Origin: Minisyncoccota bacterium | Lineage (GTDB): Bacteria; Patescibacteriota; Minisyncoccia; UBA6257; 2-01-FULL-56-20 | DNA: 34,125 nucleotides | Assembly (NCBI GenBank): GCA_025449695.1 | Contig: JANWIW010000007.1 | Location: 1-34,125 of the forward strand | Reading direction: 5' to 3' | Part shown: piece by piece, positions 14,779-21,820 of the stretch | How positions within the stretch are numbered: position 1 is the stretch's first letter | Layout: each line of letters opens with the position of its first letter | The notes under the pieces: model-generated | Database searches by the model: none | What the model was told of the DNA's origin: nothing | What the model saw: only the letters and a program-made list of their open reading frames with translations | Made by a program: the position numbers and the translations under genes

Positions 14779-14826
14779 CACTAAGAAAATCTTGCCCATG
14801 TATTCATGGCTTAGATTTTCTTAGTG
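14779..14826. repeat. Second long palindrome with 14-bp arms
   Basis: CACTAAGAAAATCT (14779-14792) is perfectly complementary to 14813-14826. The 20-nt interior can form a further small hairpin (CCATG-TATT-CATGG). It begins 45 nt after the palindrome at the tRNA end. The segment between them (14735-14778) is GC-rich with a CGCCC-TTCG-GGGCG hairpin. Confidence 0.75.
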
Positions 14827-14830
14827 TCCC

Positions 14831-14904
14831 TCCGAAGCTCGTAGAGCGAAGGGGGACTTCTTTCAGATAGCTGCATACTCGCAGCTTATATTCTCAAGTG
14901 CCCT
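14831..14904 (+). repeat. 74-nt structured direct repeat, copy 1
   Basis: The copy at 16778-16851 has exactly the same length. The first 27 nt are identical (beginning TCCGAAGCTCGTAGAGC) and form a GAA/GAA internal-loop hairpin with GCTC-GTA-GAGC at its tip. The second half carries a hairpin AGCTGC-ATACTC-GCAGCT. In the other copy that hairpin has a different sequence but is fully paired, with three compensatory base-pair swaps. This is strong evidence for a selected RNA or single-stranded DNA structure. Confidence 0.8.
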
Positions 14905-14928
14905 TCCGAAGCCTTGGCGAAGGAGGGC
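14900..14928 (+). repeat. GAA/GAA internal-loop hairpin upstream of the zinc-ribbon gene
   Basis: GCCC(T)TCC-GAA-GCC-TT-GGC-GAA-GGAGGGC: a stem with one bulged T, the symmetric GAA/GAA loop and a short tip. TATAAA follows at 14929-14934. Confidence 0.65.
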
Positions 14929-14987
14929 TATAAAAAGAATCAACAATTTGCTGGCGGCCCTCTGGCTAAGAGCCTATACTTAATTCT

Positions 14988-16766
14988 ATTCTCGAAGCCC
15001 AACACAAAACCTGCCAGAATTGCAAAAATAAGTTCCCCCTCGAACCGGATGACTTGGCGTTCTACGAAAAGCTGCAGGTTCCTCTGCCTACTTTTTGCTG
15101 GCTCTGTCGCGCTCAGCGTCGCTTCGCCTTCCGAAATGAACGAGCGCTATTTAAGAGAAAAAGCGACCTTTCGGGCAAGGAAATATTCTCGACCTATCCC
15201 GCATCCGTACCATTTCCGGTCTACACCCAAGAAGAATGGTTCTCCGACTCTTGGGATGCTCTGACATACGGGCAGGAGTACGATTTCTCACGCCCATTCT
15301 TCGAGCAGTTCAAAGCACTTTCCGATAAAGTGCCGAAACCCGCAAAATCAGCAGCCGGATTCTTAAACAATAGCGACTATTCCAACAACGCCGCCGACCT
15401 CAAGAATTGCTATCTTATCTTCAACTCCTCATATGACGAAGATTGCGCTTACGGCAACGCGGTGAATCGTTGCAGCTACTCGTTCGACAACTCTAATATC
15501 AACGTATCGGAATTAAGTTACGAAAATTTCAATTGCTCCCGCTGTAGCCGCACTTTTTTCTCGGTAACTATTACGGAATCCACCGATATTTATTTCTCCA
15601 AGAATCTGCGCGGTTGCCACGACTGCTTCGGCTGCGTCAACCTGAGGAAGAAAAGCTACTATATCTTCAACAAGCCTTATTCCAAAGAGAAATATTTTGA
15701 GGAGCTGGAAAAGTACGACCTCGGCTCTTATGCGGAATTGCAAGGAATCCGAAAAAAGGCAGAGCAATTCTGGCTGCAATTCCCTAATAAGTTCCGGCAG
15801 GACGGCTCACATAGTATGAACGTGAGCGGCGAATACATCTATCATTCCAAAAATGCCCACAAGATTTATCAGGCCATCGGCGCGGAGGACGTGAAATACT
15901 GCCAATACATCAACTACATTCCCATCAAGGATTGCTACGATTTCACCGTCTACGGCGAGAACGCAGAACATTGCTATGAGTGTGCGATGGTGGGAGACAA
16001 ATCCTATAACCTCAAATTCTGCTTGCAATCATACAGCGGTGTGCGGGATTTAGAGTACGCGGAATACTGCAATTCCTCGTCGAATCTCTTCGGTTGCGTG
16101 AGCATGAGAAATAAGGAGTATTGCATTCTGAACAAGCAATATACGGAGAAGGAATACGAGGAACTCGTACCGCGTATCAAGAAGCATATGGACGAGGTGC
16201 CCTACGTTGATAGGGCTGGCCGCGAATATCGCTACGGAGAGTTTTTCCCTGCGGAATTTTCCTATTCCGGCTATAACGAAACTATCGCTCAAGAACATTT
16301 TCCGTTAGCTAAAGAAGAAGCCTTAAAGCAGGGCTACAATTGGCAGGACATTGAGTCCAAACATCATACGACCACGATGCAATTTAGCGCGTTGTCCGAC
16401 AACATCAACGGTGTGGATAACTCAATCTTGGAGGAAATCGTAAGCTGCGAGCATAAAGAACAATGCGACCACGGATGCGCTGGGGCGTTTCGTATTATCC
16501 CACAAGAGTTACAGTTCTATAAGCGCTTCAATCTTGCGTTGCCACGGCTCTGCGTGAACTGCCGCCACAGGGAACGGCTCAAGAAAAGAAATTCGCTGCG
16601 GATATGGCAACGACAATGCGATTGCGATTACCAAAAGTATCAGAATATCATTCAGCATGGCCACCATCCCGAAGGAAGGTGTCCTAATCAATTTGAGACC
16701 ACCTACTCCACTGACCGGCCGGAAATCGTCTACTGCGAGCAGTGCTATCAGGCAGAAGTTGTGTAA
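14988..16766 (+). CDS. Cys-rich zinc-ribbon protein of unknown function
   Basis: About 592 residues if started at ATT 14988; the first conventional start is TTG 15054 (570 residues). The longer form is preferred because the upstream codons encode KTCQNC, giving a ribbon C9-X2-C12...C37-X2-C40 that TTG 15054 would break. No ATG/GTG/TTG lies between the in-frame stop at 14967 and 15054. The middle (about 130-450) is Cys/Tyr/Asn-rich and contains two copies of an FGC-V-x-x-R-x-K-x-Y unit followed by I-x-NK-x-Y (near codons 225 and 385). The C-terminus has a second ribbon: CVNC, CDCD, CPNQFETTY and YCEQCY. I have seen this family in Patescibacteria but know no function. The gene is AT-richer than its neighbours and flanked by 74-nt repeats. 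Confidence 0.78.
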   Translation: MLEAQHKTCQNCKNKFPLEPDDLAFYEKLQVPLPTFCWLCRAQRRFAFRNERALFKRKSDLSGKEIFSTYPASVPFPVYTQEEWFSDSWDALTYGQEYDFSRPFFEQFKALSDKVPKPAKSAAGFLNNSDYSNNAADLKNCYLIFNSSYDEDCAYGNAVNRCSYSFDNSNINVSELSYENFNCSRCSRTFFSVTITESTDIYFSKNLRGCHDCFGCVNLRKKSYYIFNKPYSKEKYFEELEKYDLGSYAELQGIRKKAEQFWLQFPNKFRQDGSHSMNVSGEYIYHSKNAHKIYQAIGAEDVKYCQYINYIPIKDCYDFTVYGENAEHCYECAMVGDKSYNLKFCLQSYSGVRDLEYAEYCNSSSNLFGCVSMRNKEYCILNKQYTEKEYEELVPRIKKHMDEVPYVDRAGREYRYGEFFPAEFSYSGYNETIAQEHFPLAKEEALKQGYNWQDIESKHHTTTMQFSALSDNINGVDNSILEEIVSCEHKEQCDHGCAGAFRIIPQELQFYKRFNLALPRLCVNCRHRERLKKRNSLRIWQRQCDCDYQKYQNIIQHGHHPEGRCPNQFETTYSTDRPEIVYCEQCYQAEVV

Positions 16767-16777
16767 TGAAAAGTAAT

Positions 16778-16851
16778 TCCGAAGCTCGTAGAGCGAAGGG
16801 GGACGTCCTTCAGAGAGTCACGTACCCGTGACTTAACTTCTCAAATGCCCT
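16778..16851 (+). repeat. 74-nt structured direct repeat, copy 2
   Basis: Copy 2 of the element at 14831-14904, starting 12 nt after the zinc-ribbon stop codon. Its second hairpin reads AGTCACG-TACC-CGTGACT. Compared with copy 1, three base pairs are swapped on both sides and one A-C mismatch becomes G-C. Confidence 0.8.
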
Positions 16852-16858
16852 ACCCCGC

Positions 16859-16888
16859 ACAAAAGCCCTCGTTGAAGAGGGCTTTCGC
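16859..16888. terminator. Bidirectional hairpin terminator
   Basis: AAAGCCCTC-GTTGAA-GAGGGCTTT has a 9-bp perfect stem. On the minus strand it is followed by TTTTG, so it can end the 16906-17613 gene. On the plus strand it can also end the zinc-ribbon transcript. Confidence 0.75.
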
Positions 16889-16905
16889 GTGCAAGCCGTC
16901 TGTGT

Positions 16906-17613
16906 TTATTTGAACCTGTCGGGGAACTGCTTCACGATGCCGCTTGAAAGCGCATCAGCCATCATTAATATGTGGTCATAGACCAGATCAAAGGCCCTTA
17001 CGTCGGCGGCGTGATCATTCTTGAGGCGCGCGCTGACCTCATCCACAGTCGTCTGAAGATGCTTCGCCATCATCGCCCTTAGGGTAGACTGCGGCCAGTT
17101 CGGATTGGCGCTGCTCAGGAAATCGGCGATCTCGTTCGCGTTCTGCTTCCACTTCGCATCGGCGTCGTTAAACTTGGCCTGATCGTTCACTTTGGCCGCC
17201 TGGATCAGATCCACCGCTATTGCAATATGTTCCTTGAGGAGCCCGGTGAGCTTGTTGCCCGCCTCCCCGCCGTAATATGCCGCGACCGCAGCCCCGATGT
17301 CCTCCTGGTTCTTCATCAGCCTGGCTGCCGCGGCATCCGCATCCGGCGTACCCGCGATGGCCGCAGCGGCATAGCCGCGCGTCCAGACCACGTGGTCGGT
17401 CCACAGCTCGCGCATATCCTGACGCAAAGCAATCTCCTTGGCGGAAATGCCGGCCGGGGCCAGGTTCGTGTTCTCGCTCCCCGGAACCCGAACGGCGGCG
17501 CTATTTCCTATCGCATACCCGATCACGCCTCCCACAATGAGGGTGACCACCGCCGCGATGATCCCCGGGGAGGAAGCTCCCCGTTTCGTCGAGGAAGAGG
17601 CATGCGGGCTCAT
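16906..17613 (-). CDS. Membrane-anchored helical-bundle protein
   Basis: This 235-residue protein has a short Ser-rich N-terminus, one membrane anchor (about residues 17-37: GIIAAVVTLIVGGVIGYAIG) and an all-helical outer domain of about 180 residues. The domain carries LRQDMRELWTDHVVWTRGY, MKNQEDIGAAVAAYYGGEAG and FLSSANPNWP. I recognise this as a family of helical-bundle proteins found in Gram-positives, archaea and CPR, often carrying unreliable enzyme names in databases; no function is established. The ATG at 17613 is chosen. An in-frame ATG at 17700 would add 29 residues translated through a hairpin, though it overlaps the stop of the 43-residue ORF by ATGA. Confidence 0.78.
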   Translation of the reverse strand: MSPHASSSTKRGASSPGIIAAVVTLIVGGVIGYAIGNSAAVRVPGSENTNLAPAGISAKEIALRQDMRELWTDHVVWTRGYAAAAIAGTPDADAAAARLMKNQEDIGAAVAAYYGGEAGNKLTGLLKEHIAIAVDLIQAAKVNDQAKFNDADAKWKQNANEIADFLSSANPNWPQSTLRAMMAKHLQTTVDEVSARLKNDHAADVRAFDLVYDHILMMADALSSGIVKQFPDRFK

Positions 17614-17667
17614 AGGCCTACAGAGTAGCGTATGAACCTCATATTTCGATGAACCCATAAAGCACAG

Positions 17668-17689
17668 CGGACCGGGGTGGGCCGGTCCG
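17668..17689 (-). terminator. GC-rich hairpin after the 43-residue ORF
   Basis: CGGACCGG pairs with CCGGTCCG across a 6-nt loop, eight bases beyond the stop of the small minus-strand ORF. The following tract is only weakly U-rich. Confidence 0.5.
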
Positions 17690-17696
17690 GCTGTAT

Positions 17697-17828
17697 TCAT
17701 GCGTTTTTCCGCCTGCGCTTACGCGGGACGAAGCGGCGATCACGGAGACACATGACGATGAGATCATGCATCAGTCTCCTGCTCATCCGCGGTCCCGCCA
17801 TCTTGCGCCGTCTCGTTCTGTCCGGCAT
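17697..17828 (-). CDS. Small basic protein (43 aa), hypothetical
   Basis: A minus-strand ORF of 43 codons with an ideal SD (AAGGAGG, spaced 7 nt) and a -10-like TATAGT about 20 nt before the SD. The peptide starts MPDRTRRRKMAGPRM, has a short hydrophobic centre (MHDLIVMCL) and ends RRFVPRKRRRKNA. Sixteen of its residues are Arg or Lys, so it could bind RNA or the ribosome. It matches no ribosomal protein that I can identify. A terminator of the upstream gene precedes it and a GC hairpin follows. The well-placed SD is the main reason to believe it is real. Confidence 0.55.
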   Translation of the reverse strand: MPDRTRRRKMAGPRMSRRLMHDLIVMCLRDRRFVPRKRRRKNA

Positions 17829-17889
17829 GGGTTACCCTCCTTCTGTCTTCACTATACAAAAGCCTTCCCGCTCCGCAAGCCCGGCATCA

Positions 17890-17926
17890 AAAATGAACAC
17901 GCGCCAGGGAGGACATCCCCGGCGCG
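17890..17926 (-). terminator. Intrinsic terminator of the 17947-18471 gene
   Basis: Minus strand CGCGCC...GGCGCG (6 bp), then after one mismatch GGGA/TCCC, followed downstream by TTTTT. It is the best classical terminator on this strand in the region. Confidence 0.7.
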
Positions 17927-17946
17927 GCAAATCGTGGAGGTAAAGA

Positions 17947-18471
17947 TTACTGGATTACAGCGGCCTGCATCAGGCGGCGGTGCGGACGCGAGGCCCGGCG
18001 GCGGCCGACGAGATCGGTGGCGAGCGCGAGGACCCCCAGAACGGCATGAGCGGCGGCGGGCGGCGCGTCGGTCATGCCGACGATCGTCTCGGCATGAACG
18101 GGAACCTCCGCGGCCACCTCGGCGCGAACCGCGACGACGTTGAGACGCGTGCCACTTCCGAGTGCGATCAGGGGCAATACTGGTCCATCCGTCTTGAAGC
18201 GGAATCCGTCGTAGCCGTCGACAGCCACGTTCGCAGCGCGCTCGACGAACGTCGCATCCGCGATCGCGCCGACGCCGAACTCCTCCTGGATGTTGGCTGG
18301 CAGGCCCATCAACCGGACCTTGTGGCCCTGTCGCAGGCAGGTCGCGCACTCGTCCGTACTGCCGACAACCGAGAACGCGGACACCCGGTACTCGCCGAAG
18401 CGACGCACCTCCAAAGCGTCGCCGATCTTGGCTTCACGTGTTGCAATGGCAAAGAGCGATCCGTCACACAT
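17947..18471 (-). CDS. Hypothetical protein (174 aa) with strong SD
   Basis: A soluble protein of unknown family. The N-terminal half is beta-rich, with a CATC motif in STDECATCLRQGHKV (about residues 38-52) and GLPANIQEEFGVGAI. The C-terminal half is Ala/Val-rich and ends in a basic stretch (RRRASRPHRRLMQ). This strand is preferred over an overlapping plus-strand frame because an AGGAGGT sits 8-9 nt before the ATG and a TTGACA promoter lies upstream. The CATC pair could bind a metal, but only one pair is present. A clear intrinsic terminator makes it a single-gene transcript. Confidence 0.65.
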   Translation of the reverse strand: MCDGSLFAIATREAKIGDALEVRRFGEYRVSAFSVVGSTDECATCLRQGHKVRLMGLPANIQEEFGVGAIADATFVERAANVAVDGYDGFRFKTDGPVLPLIALGSGTRLNVVAVRAEVAAEVPVHAETIVGMTDAPPAAAHAVLGVLALATDLVGRRRASRPHRRLMQAAVIQ

Positions 18472-18533
18472 ACCGACATACCTCCTAAAGGCGTTAGCGT
18501 CATCTCGCGACGACGTGAAATGAAGATTACACC

Positions 18534-18561
18534 ATCTTTAAGAAGACGCAAGGGATGTCAA
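18534..18561 (-). promoter_or_regulatory. Promoter of the 18.4-kb hypothetical gene
   Basis: Minus strand TTGACA, 16 nt, AAAGAT. The -35 is perfect and the -10 weak. The leader carries an imperfect dyad at 18498-18515 (CGTC...GACG, 14 of 18 bases symmetric) that could be an operator, and an AGGAGGT SD. Confidence 0.45.
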
Positions 18562-18597
18562 AAATGGCAGGCTTTTGTAGTGCGTCATCACTCTCTT

Positions 18598-18777
18598 CTG
18601 TCATCCCGAGTGAAGACGAGGGACCTCCCGGCACTATAAAGTGCAATCATTGGTTCTATGGCGGGGAATACTATTAGTGTCAAAGCCGGCTTAAGAAGCT
18701 CTGCTGATTTCTAAATAGCTCCATAGGTCATATCTTTCCACATCACAAAGGTCCCTCGCCTTCACTCGGGATGACAG
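18598..18777. repeat. MITE-like repeat, copy 2
   Basis: A 180-bp element with the same 30-bp ends as copies 1 and 3 (CTGTCATCCCGAGTGAAG... and its complement) and nearly the same length. Its interior is AT-rich and does not obviously match the others. It lies directly downstream of the M23 peptidase gene. Confidence 0.75.
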
Positions 18778-18791
18778 AGCAGATTCATCGT

Positions 18792-19649
18792 TTAACCGCC
18801 CACCAGCGCCATGAACTTCATGGGGTCTATGGAAATTCCGTTCACCTTCACGGAAAGATGGAGATGGGGCGCCTCCGCGTAGCCGGTATCGCCGGCGAGT
18901 CCCACGAGCTGGCCTCGCTCCACAAGCTCGCCCGGGTTCACTTTGATCTTCGAAAGATGCAGGTAAAGCGTCATGAGCCCAAGGCCGTGGTCCACGACGA
19001 CCATATTGCCGTAGGCGCGGGTGGTCTTGGCATAACGCACGACCCCGCGGTTCATGGAATACACGGGTGTGCCTAGGGAAGCGCGGAAGTCGGTGCCCTT
19101 GTGGGTGATGACGGAACCGACAGTAAGCCGGCTGTAGCCGTACGCGTCGGTCACGACGGGGTTCCGGACCGGGTAGCGGAAGCCTCCCGTCCAGTAAGAC
19201 TTCGTCCCGCTTTTGAGCGCGGCGAGGGCGGCGTTCTCCTGCGCAAGGGCCTTGAGGAGCGCTTGTTCGGCTGCGGTGGTATTCCCGCCGAGCTTTTCGG
19301 GGATGCCCAAAGGCGCCTCAAGCTTGGGGCGCTCGTCCACTCTGACCGCCGCCCGAAGGGACGTGCCGTCTTTCAGGGACACCACGACGTCGTAGGTGCC
19401 CGGCCGCTGGCCGATGTCGGCGGCGATGAAGCCGCCGGGCTTAGAGTCATAGAGAAAGATACCGAACGGCTTGCCGTTCCAGGTAGCCGAGCGCACTGCG
19501 GAAACCGAAGTGAGTCCATGGATCGTGACCAGCGCCGGTTCGCCTTGCATGATGCGCGCGGGCTTCACCTCTACCGAAGGAATCGTGACCGCCGAGACCG
19601 GCGGGGCGAGGAAGAGCACGGCTAGAAAGAAGAACAAAAGCTTGCGCAT
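18792..19649 (-). CDS. Exported M23 family metallopeptidase (LytM-like)
   Basis: A 285-residue protein with a signal peptide (about 1-20, cut after SAVS/VSA-type residues), a beta-rich N-terminal domain (about 25-105) and a C-terminal LytM domain. Zinc ligands are visible as H183 and D187 (HKGTDF) and H264 in PHLHLS (H262, H264), with H231 in LYLHLS. All the catalytic elements of an active glycyl-glycine or DD-endopeptidase are therefore present. It probably trims peptidoglycan during growth or division. A short Ala/Leu-rich helical linker joins the domains. The start is supported by TAAGAT exactly 6 nt upstream. Confidence 0.93.
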   Translation of the reverse strand: MRKLLFFFLAVLFLAPPVSAVTIPSVEVKPARIMQGEPALVTIHGLTSVSAVRSATWNGKPFGIFLYDSKPGGFIAADIGQRPGTYDVVVSLKDGTSLRAAVRVDERPKLEAPLGIPEKLGGNTTAAEQALLKALAQENAALAALKSGTKSYWTGGFRYPVRNPVVTDAYGYSRLTVGSVITHKGTDFRASLGTPVYSMNRGVVRYAKTTRAYGNMVVVDHGLGLMTLYLHLSKIKVNPGELVERGQLVGLAGDTGYAEAPHLHLSVKVNGISIDPMKFMALVGG

Positions 19650-19655
19650 GGGTAC

Positions 19656-19661
19656 ATCTTA
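19656..19661 (-). promoter_or_regulatory. -10 box of the M23 peptidase gene (leaderless)
   Basis: Minus strand TAAGAT, 6 nt, ATG. It fits the spacing seen at other leaderless genes in the window, but the box is weaker. Confidence 0.45.
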
Positions 19662-19745
19662 AGACGTTCGGCGCAATCGTTCCATACATGCGCAAAAACA
19701 AAACGGCCTCAGGCCGCGTGTGAGTGGAAACTCCGGGATTCCTGC

Positions 19746-20240
19746 TTAATGCGAAAGGAGCTCCAACGCCTCGTCCACACTCATCGCCGGGGCGGACGCC
19801 TCGCCCGAATCCGTCGTGGTGGTGACGGTCGCGGCACCCGTGCCGGCGGCCGGGGCGGGCTTCGAGGGACGGGGCGCTGCGCGGTGCACGCCCATGCCGG
19901 CCAGGGCATGCGTGCCGGCGGTGCCGAAGTCCTGATAATCCAGGCCGGTGAGCTCCAGCTGCATATCGATCGCGTGAGCCTCCGCGCGCAGGCCCTGCGG
20001 GTCCAGGCCCGCCACCTTCTGCACGTACTTCGCTATGGAAAAACCGCCCACCATGAGGACTATGAGTACGACGGTGAGGGCAATGGCCGAGCCGGACTGG
20101 AACGCGCCGATAACGACGTCCCGCCAGGTGAGACGGCGCGGATGGCGCGCGCGGGTCAAAAGATGGGCGCGCAAATGTGCGCGATATTCCGCGCGTGACT
20201 CTATCTTCTTCAGATGGCGCAAAAGGTGTTCTATTTCCAT
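19746..20240 (-). CDS. Single-pass membrane protein, probable anti-sigma factor
   Basis: A 164-residue protein with a basic helical N-terminal domain (residues 1-45, HLLRHLKKIESRAEYRAHL), one membrane helix (about 50-72) and an Ala/Pro/Thr-rich outer tail. It overlaps the ECF sigma gene by 10 bp in the same direction, the usual layout of a sigma/anti-sigma pair. The N-terminal part would bind the sigma factor. No zinc-type HxxxCxxC motif is present, so it is not a classical ZAS protein. The role is inferred from topology and linkage. Confidence 0.78.
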   Translation of the reverse strand: MEIEHLLRHLKKIESRAEYRAHLRAHLLTRARHPRRLTWRDVVIGAFQSGSAIALTVVLIVLMVGGFSIAKYVQKVAGLDPQGLRAEAHAIDMQLELTGLDYQDFGTAGTHALAGMGVHRAAPRPSKPAPAAGTGAATVTTTTDSGEASAPAMSVDEALELLSH

Positions 20241-20818
20241 GGTTGCTCGGTGGTAAGTTCAGGGTCGCCGAGGATCGTGACGGGCTGCCGGAGGTGCTTT
20301 TGCAGTTCGCGCATGGCCCGGTGCTGGAGGAGCTTCACCGCTCCCTCGCTGCGGCCGAGGGCATGGGCGGCCTCCCTCACGGACAGTTCTTCCACGAACC
20401 TCAGGATGATGATGTCTTGATGGTCGGGCTTCAATTTCCGCAACGCCTCGCGCACGTCCGCAAGGAGCATGGAAAGCGCTGCCGCTTCCTCGATGTTCTC
20501 CTCGCTGCGAAACATCTCCCCGTCCATTTCCTCAAGAGGCAAGACATCGCGCCGGCTGCGGTAATGGTCGATCACCGAGTTCCGCGCAATCCGGTAGAGC
20601 CAGCTGCCGAAGGGATGGCCGCGATGGGTATATTCCCGAACATGCTCCCAGGCGGATAGGAATACCTGATGGGTCAGGTCCTCCGACTCCTCTCGCCGCC
20701 CTATCTTCAGGTATATGAAACGGTAGATCTGGGGATGATAGCGGTCGTACAGATCGCCGAACGCCGCAGGGTCACCCTCTACCGCCCGAAGGATCAAATT
20801 ATCTTCCTCTTCCGGCAT
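20231..20818 (-). CDS. ECF-type RNA polymerase sigma factor
   Basis: A 195-residue sigma-70 family protein with only regions 2 and 4. Region 2 spans about 15-85, with DLYDRYHPQIYRFIYLKIG, EDLTHQVFLSAWEH and FGSWLYRIARNSVIDHYR. Region 4 spans about 120-175, with LKPDHQDIIILRFVEELSV and AAHALGRSEGAVKLLQHRA, the latter being the helix-turn-helix. It would redirect RNA polymerase to a dedicated regulon, likely envelope or stress related. It is paired with the overlapping membrane protein downstream. The ATG at 20818 gives the usual N-terminus; a TTG 20 codons upstream is less likely. Confidence 0.93.
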   Translation of the reverse strand: MPEEEDNLILRAVEGDPAAFGDLYDRYHPQIYRFIYLKIGRREESEDLTHQVFLSAWEHVREYTHRGHPFGSWLYRIARNSVIDHYRSRRDVLPLEEMDGEMFRSEENIEEAAALSMLLADVREALRKLKPDHQDIIILRFVEELSVREAAHALGRSEGAVKLLQHRAMRELQKHLRQPVTILGDPELTTEQPWK

Positions 20819-20947
20819 ATATAACGTGGGCGAACATGGTGGGTTACGGTTGCCTAATGCTAGCTCGAAAATGCCCAAAAGTGAAGAAAGCCTTATTTTT
20901 CAAGCACTGCTGAGCTTCGACGCCTTGAAAAAAAGGCCGGGAAGGAG

Positions 20948-20953
20948 GATAAT
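20948..20953 (+). promoter_or_regulatory. -10 box GATAAT, leaderless promoter
   Basis: GATAAT, 6 nt, ATG at 20960. A GGAGG overlaps the -10 but would be too far from the ATG to be a normal SD and would not be in the transcript. Confidence 0.5.
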
Positions 20954-20959
20954 CGGGAC

Positions 20960-21712
20960 ATGTCAGACTCCTTCCGGAAGTTGACGGCCGCCGCCCTTCT
21001 CTTTGGCCTCCTCGCCGCCGCCACGGCAAGGGCAGCGGATGCACCTTCCACCCTCAATCCCTGTGATTTCAAGCCCCTTTTCGACAAGCTGCACGCCATC
21101 CAATCCAATGGCGACCAGGATTACCTGGAGGCCATCCGGGCCCAGCTCCAGGTCCGCAAGGCCTTGCTCCGGAGCGTCATCGATTGCGCCCTGGAGGATC
21201 TGAAGCATCGCAAGGAAACGCTGAAGACCATCCGCTTCGACGACCCGCGCACCCTGGAGGACATCGCCCGCAGCCTCGATGCGAGCGAGGAGTTCTATGC
21301 GAGGAAGCGGGAGGCAGTGGGCGACCTGGGCATCCGCGGCACCCAGGACCTTGCTCAGGAGCTCGCGAGCTGGCGCGCATCGAACTACGTGCCGCTTATG
21401 GCCCGGGAGGACGCCTTGCTCCTCTGGAGCCAGGACCAGTCCCTCTTCTCCAAGGCGGAGGCACGCTTCGATCAGGTCCGGCCCGTGGTCATGTCGCTGA
21501 AGCTCATCTCGAACGACGGCATCCAAGCCACCTTCAAGGATGCGGAGAAGGCCTTCGCCGAGGCTAAGACCAAAAACGAGGCCGCGAAGGCAGCCATCCA
21601 GAAAGGCGACCCTGCGGCAAACGCCCTGGTGCGGAGATCCCTCGAGCCCCTCTCGGGCATTTATAAGATGTTCCTAGAGCTTTCCGACGAGATCAAGAAG
21701 ATAGTGCCGTAG
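20960..21712 (+). CDS. Exported helical protein of unknown function
   Basis: A 250-residue protein with a clear signal peptide (about 1-25, ending TARAADA) and an almost entirely helical mature part rich in Ala, Lys, Glu and Leu, including long amphipathic or coiled-coil stretches (about 90-130 and 190-225). No domain is recognised. Two cysteines (NPCDF and IDCAL) could form a disulfide. It is probably periplasmic or cell-surface. It is divergent from the ECF sigma gene and may belong to its regulon, which is an inference from position only. Confidence 0.8.
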   Translation: MSDSFRKLTAAALLFGLLAAATARAADAPSTLNPCDFKPLFDKLHAIQSNGDQDYLEAIRAQLQVRKALLRSVIDCALEDLKHRKETLKTIRFDDPRTLEDIARSLDASEEFYARKREAVGDLGIRGTQDLAQELASWRASNYVPLMAREDALLLWSQDQSLFSKAEARFDQVRPVVMSLKLISNDGIQATFKDAEKAFAEAKTKNEAAKAAIQKGDPAANALVRRSLEPLSGIYKMFLELSDEIKKIVP

Positions 21713-21715
21713 TGA

Positions 21716-21820
21716 GAAGTTGTTAGTTGTTGGTTTATAGCTACAAGAAGACCCGCGCCGAACAAAGTCGGCGCGGGTCTTCGCTAACAACTGAAAACTA
21801 TGAACTGACAACTGTTCTTA
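21716..21820. repeat. Heptamer inverted repeat framing a terminator
   Basis: The left arm (21716-21741: AGTTGTT, AGTTGTT, GGTTTAT) and right arm (about 21783-21820, reverse complement with AGTTGTC, AGTTCAT, AGTTTTC, AGTTGTT) enclose a strong GC hairpin. The whole structure fills the convergent gap between the exported protein and HU. Confidence 0.6.
21747..21782. terminator. Bidirectional GC-rich terminator hairpin
   Basis: A 15-bp perfect stem (GAAGACCCGCGCCGA and complement) with a 6-nt loop sits between convergent genes. It ends with TCTTC on either strand rather than a long U-tract. Confidence 0.75.

Noticed and set aside
14831-16851. IS200/IS605-type transposon with TnpB cargo
   Set aside because: The flanking hairpins recall such ends, but the ORF lacks the RuvC-like motifs of TnpB and there is no Y1 transposase. 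The Cys pairs alone do not suffice.
17980-18639. A 219-codon plus-strand frame overlapping the 174-residue gene
   Set aside because: The minus-strand frame has an AGGAGGT SD and a TTGACA promoter. The plus frame has neither and runs into the MITE-like repeat.
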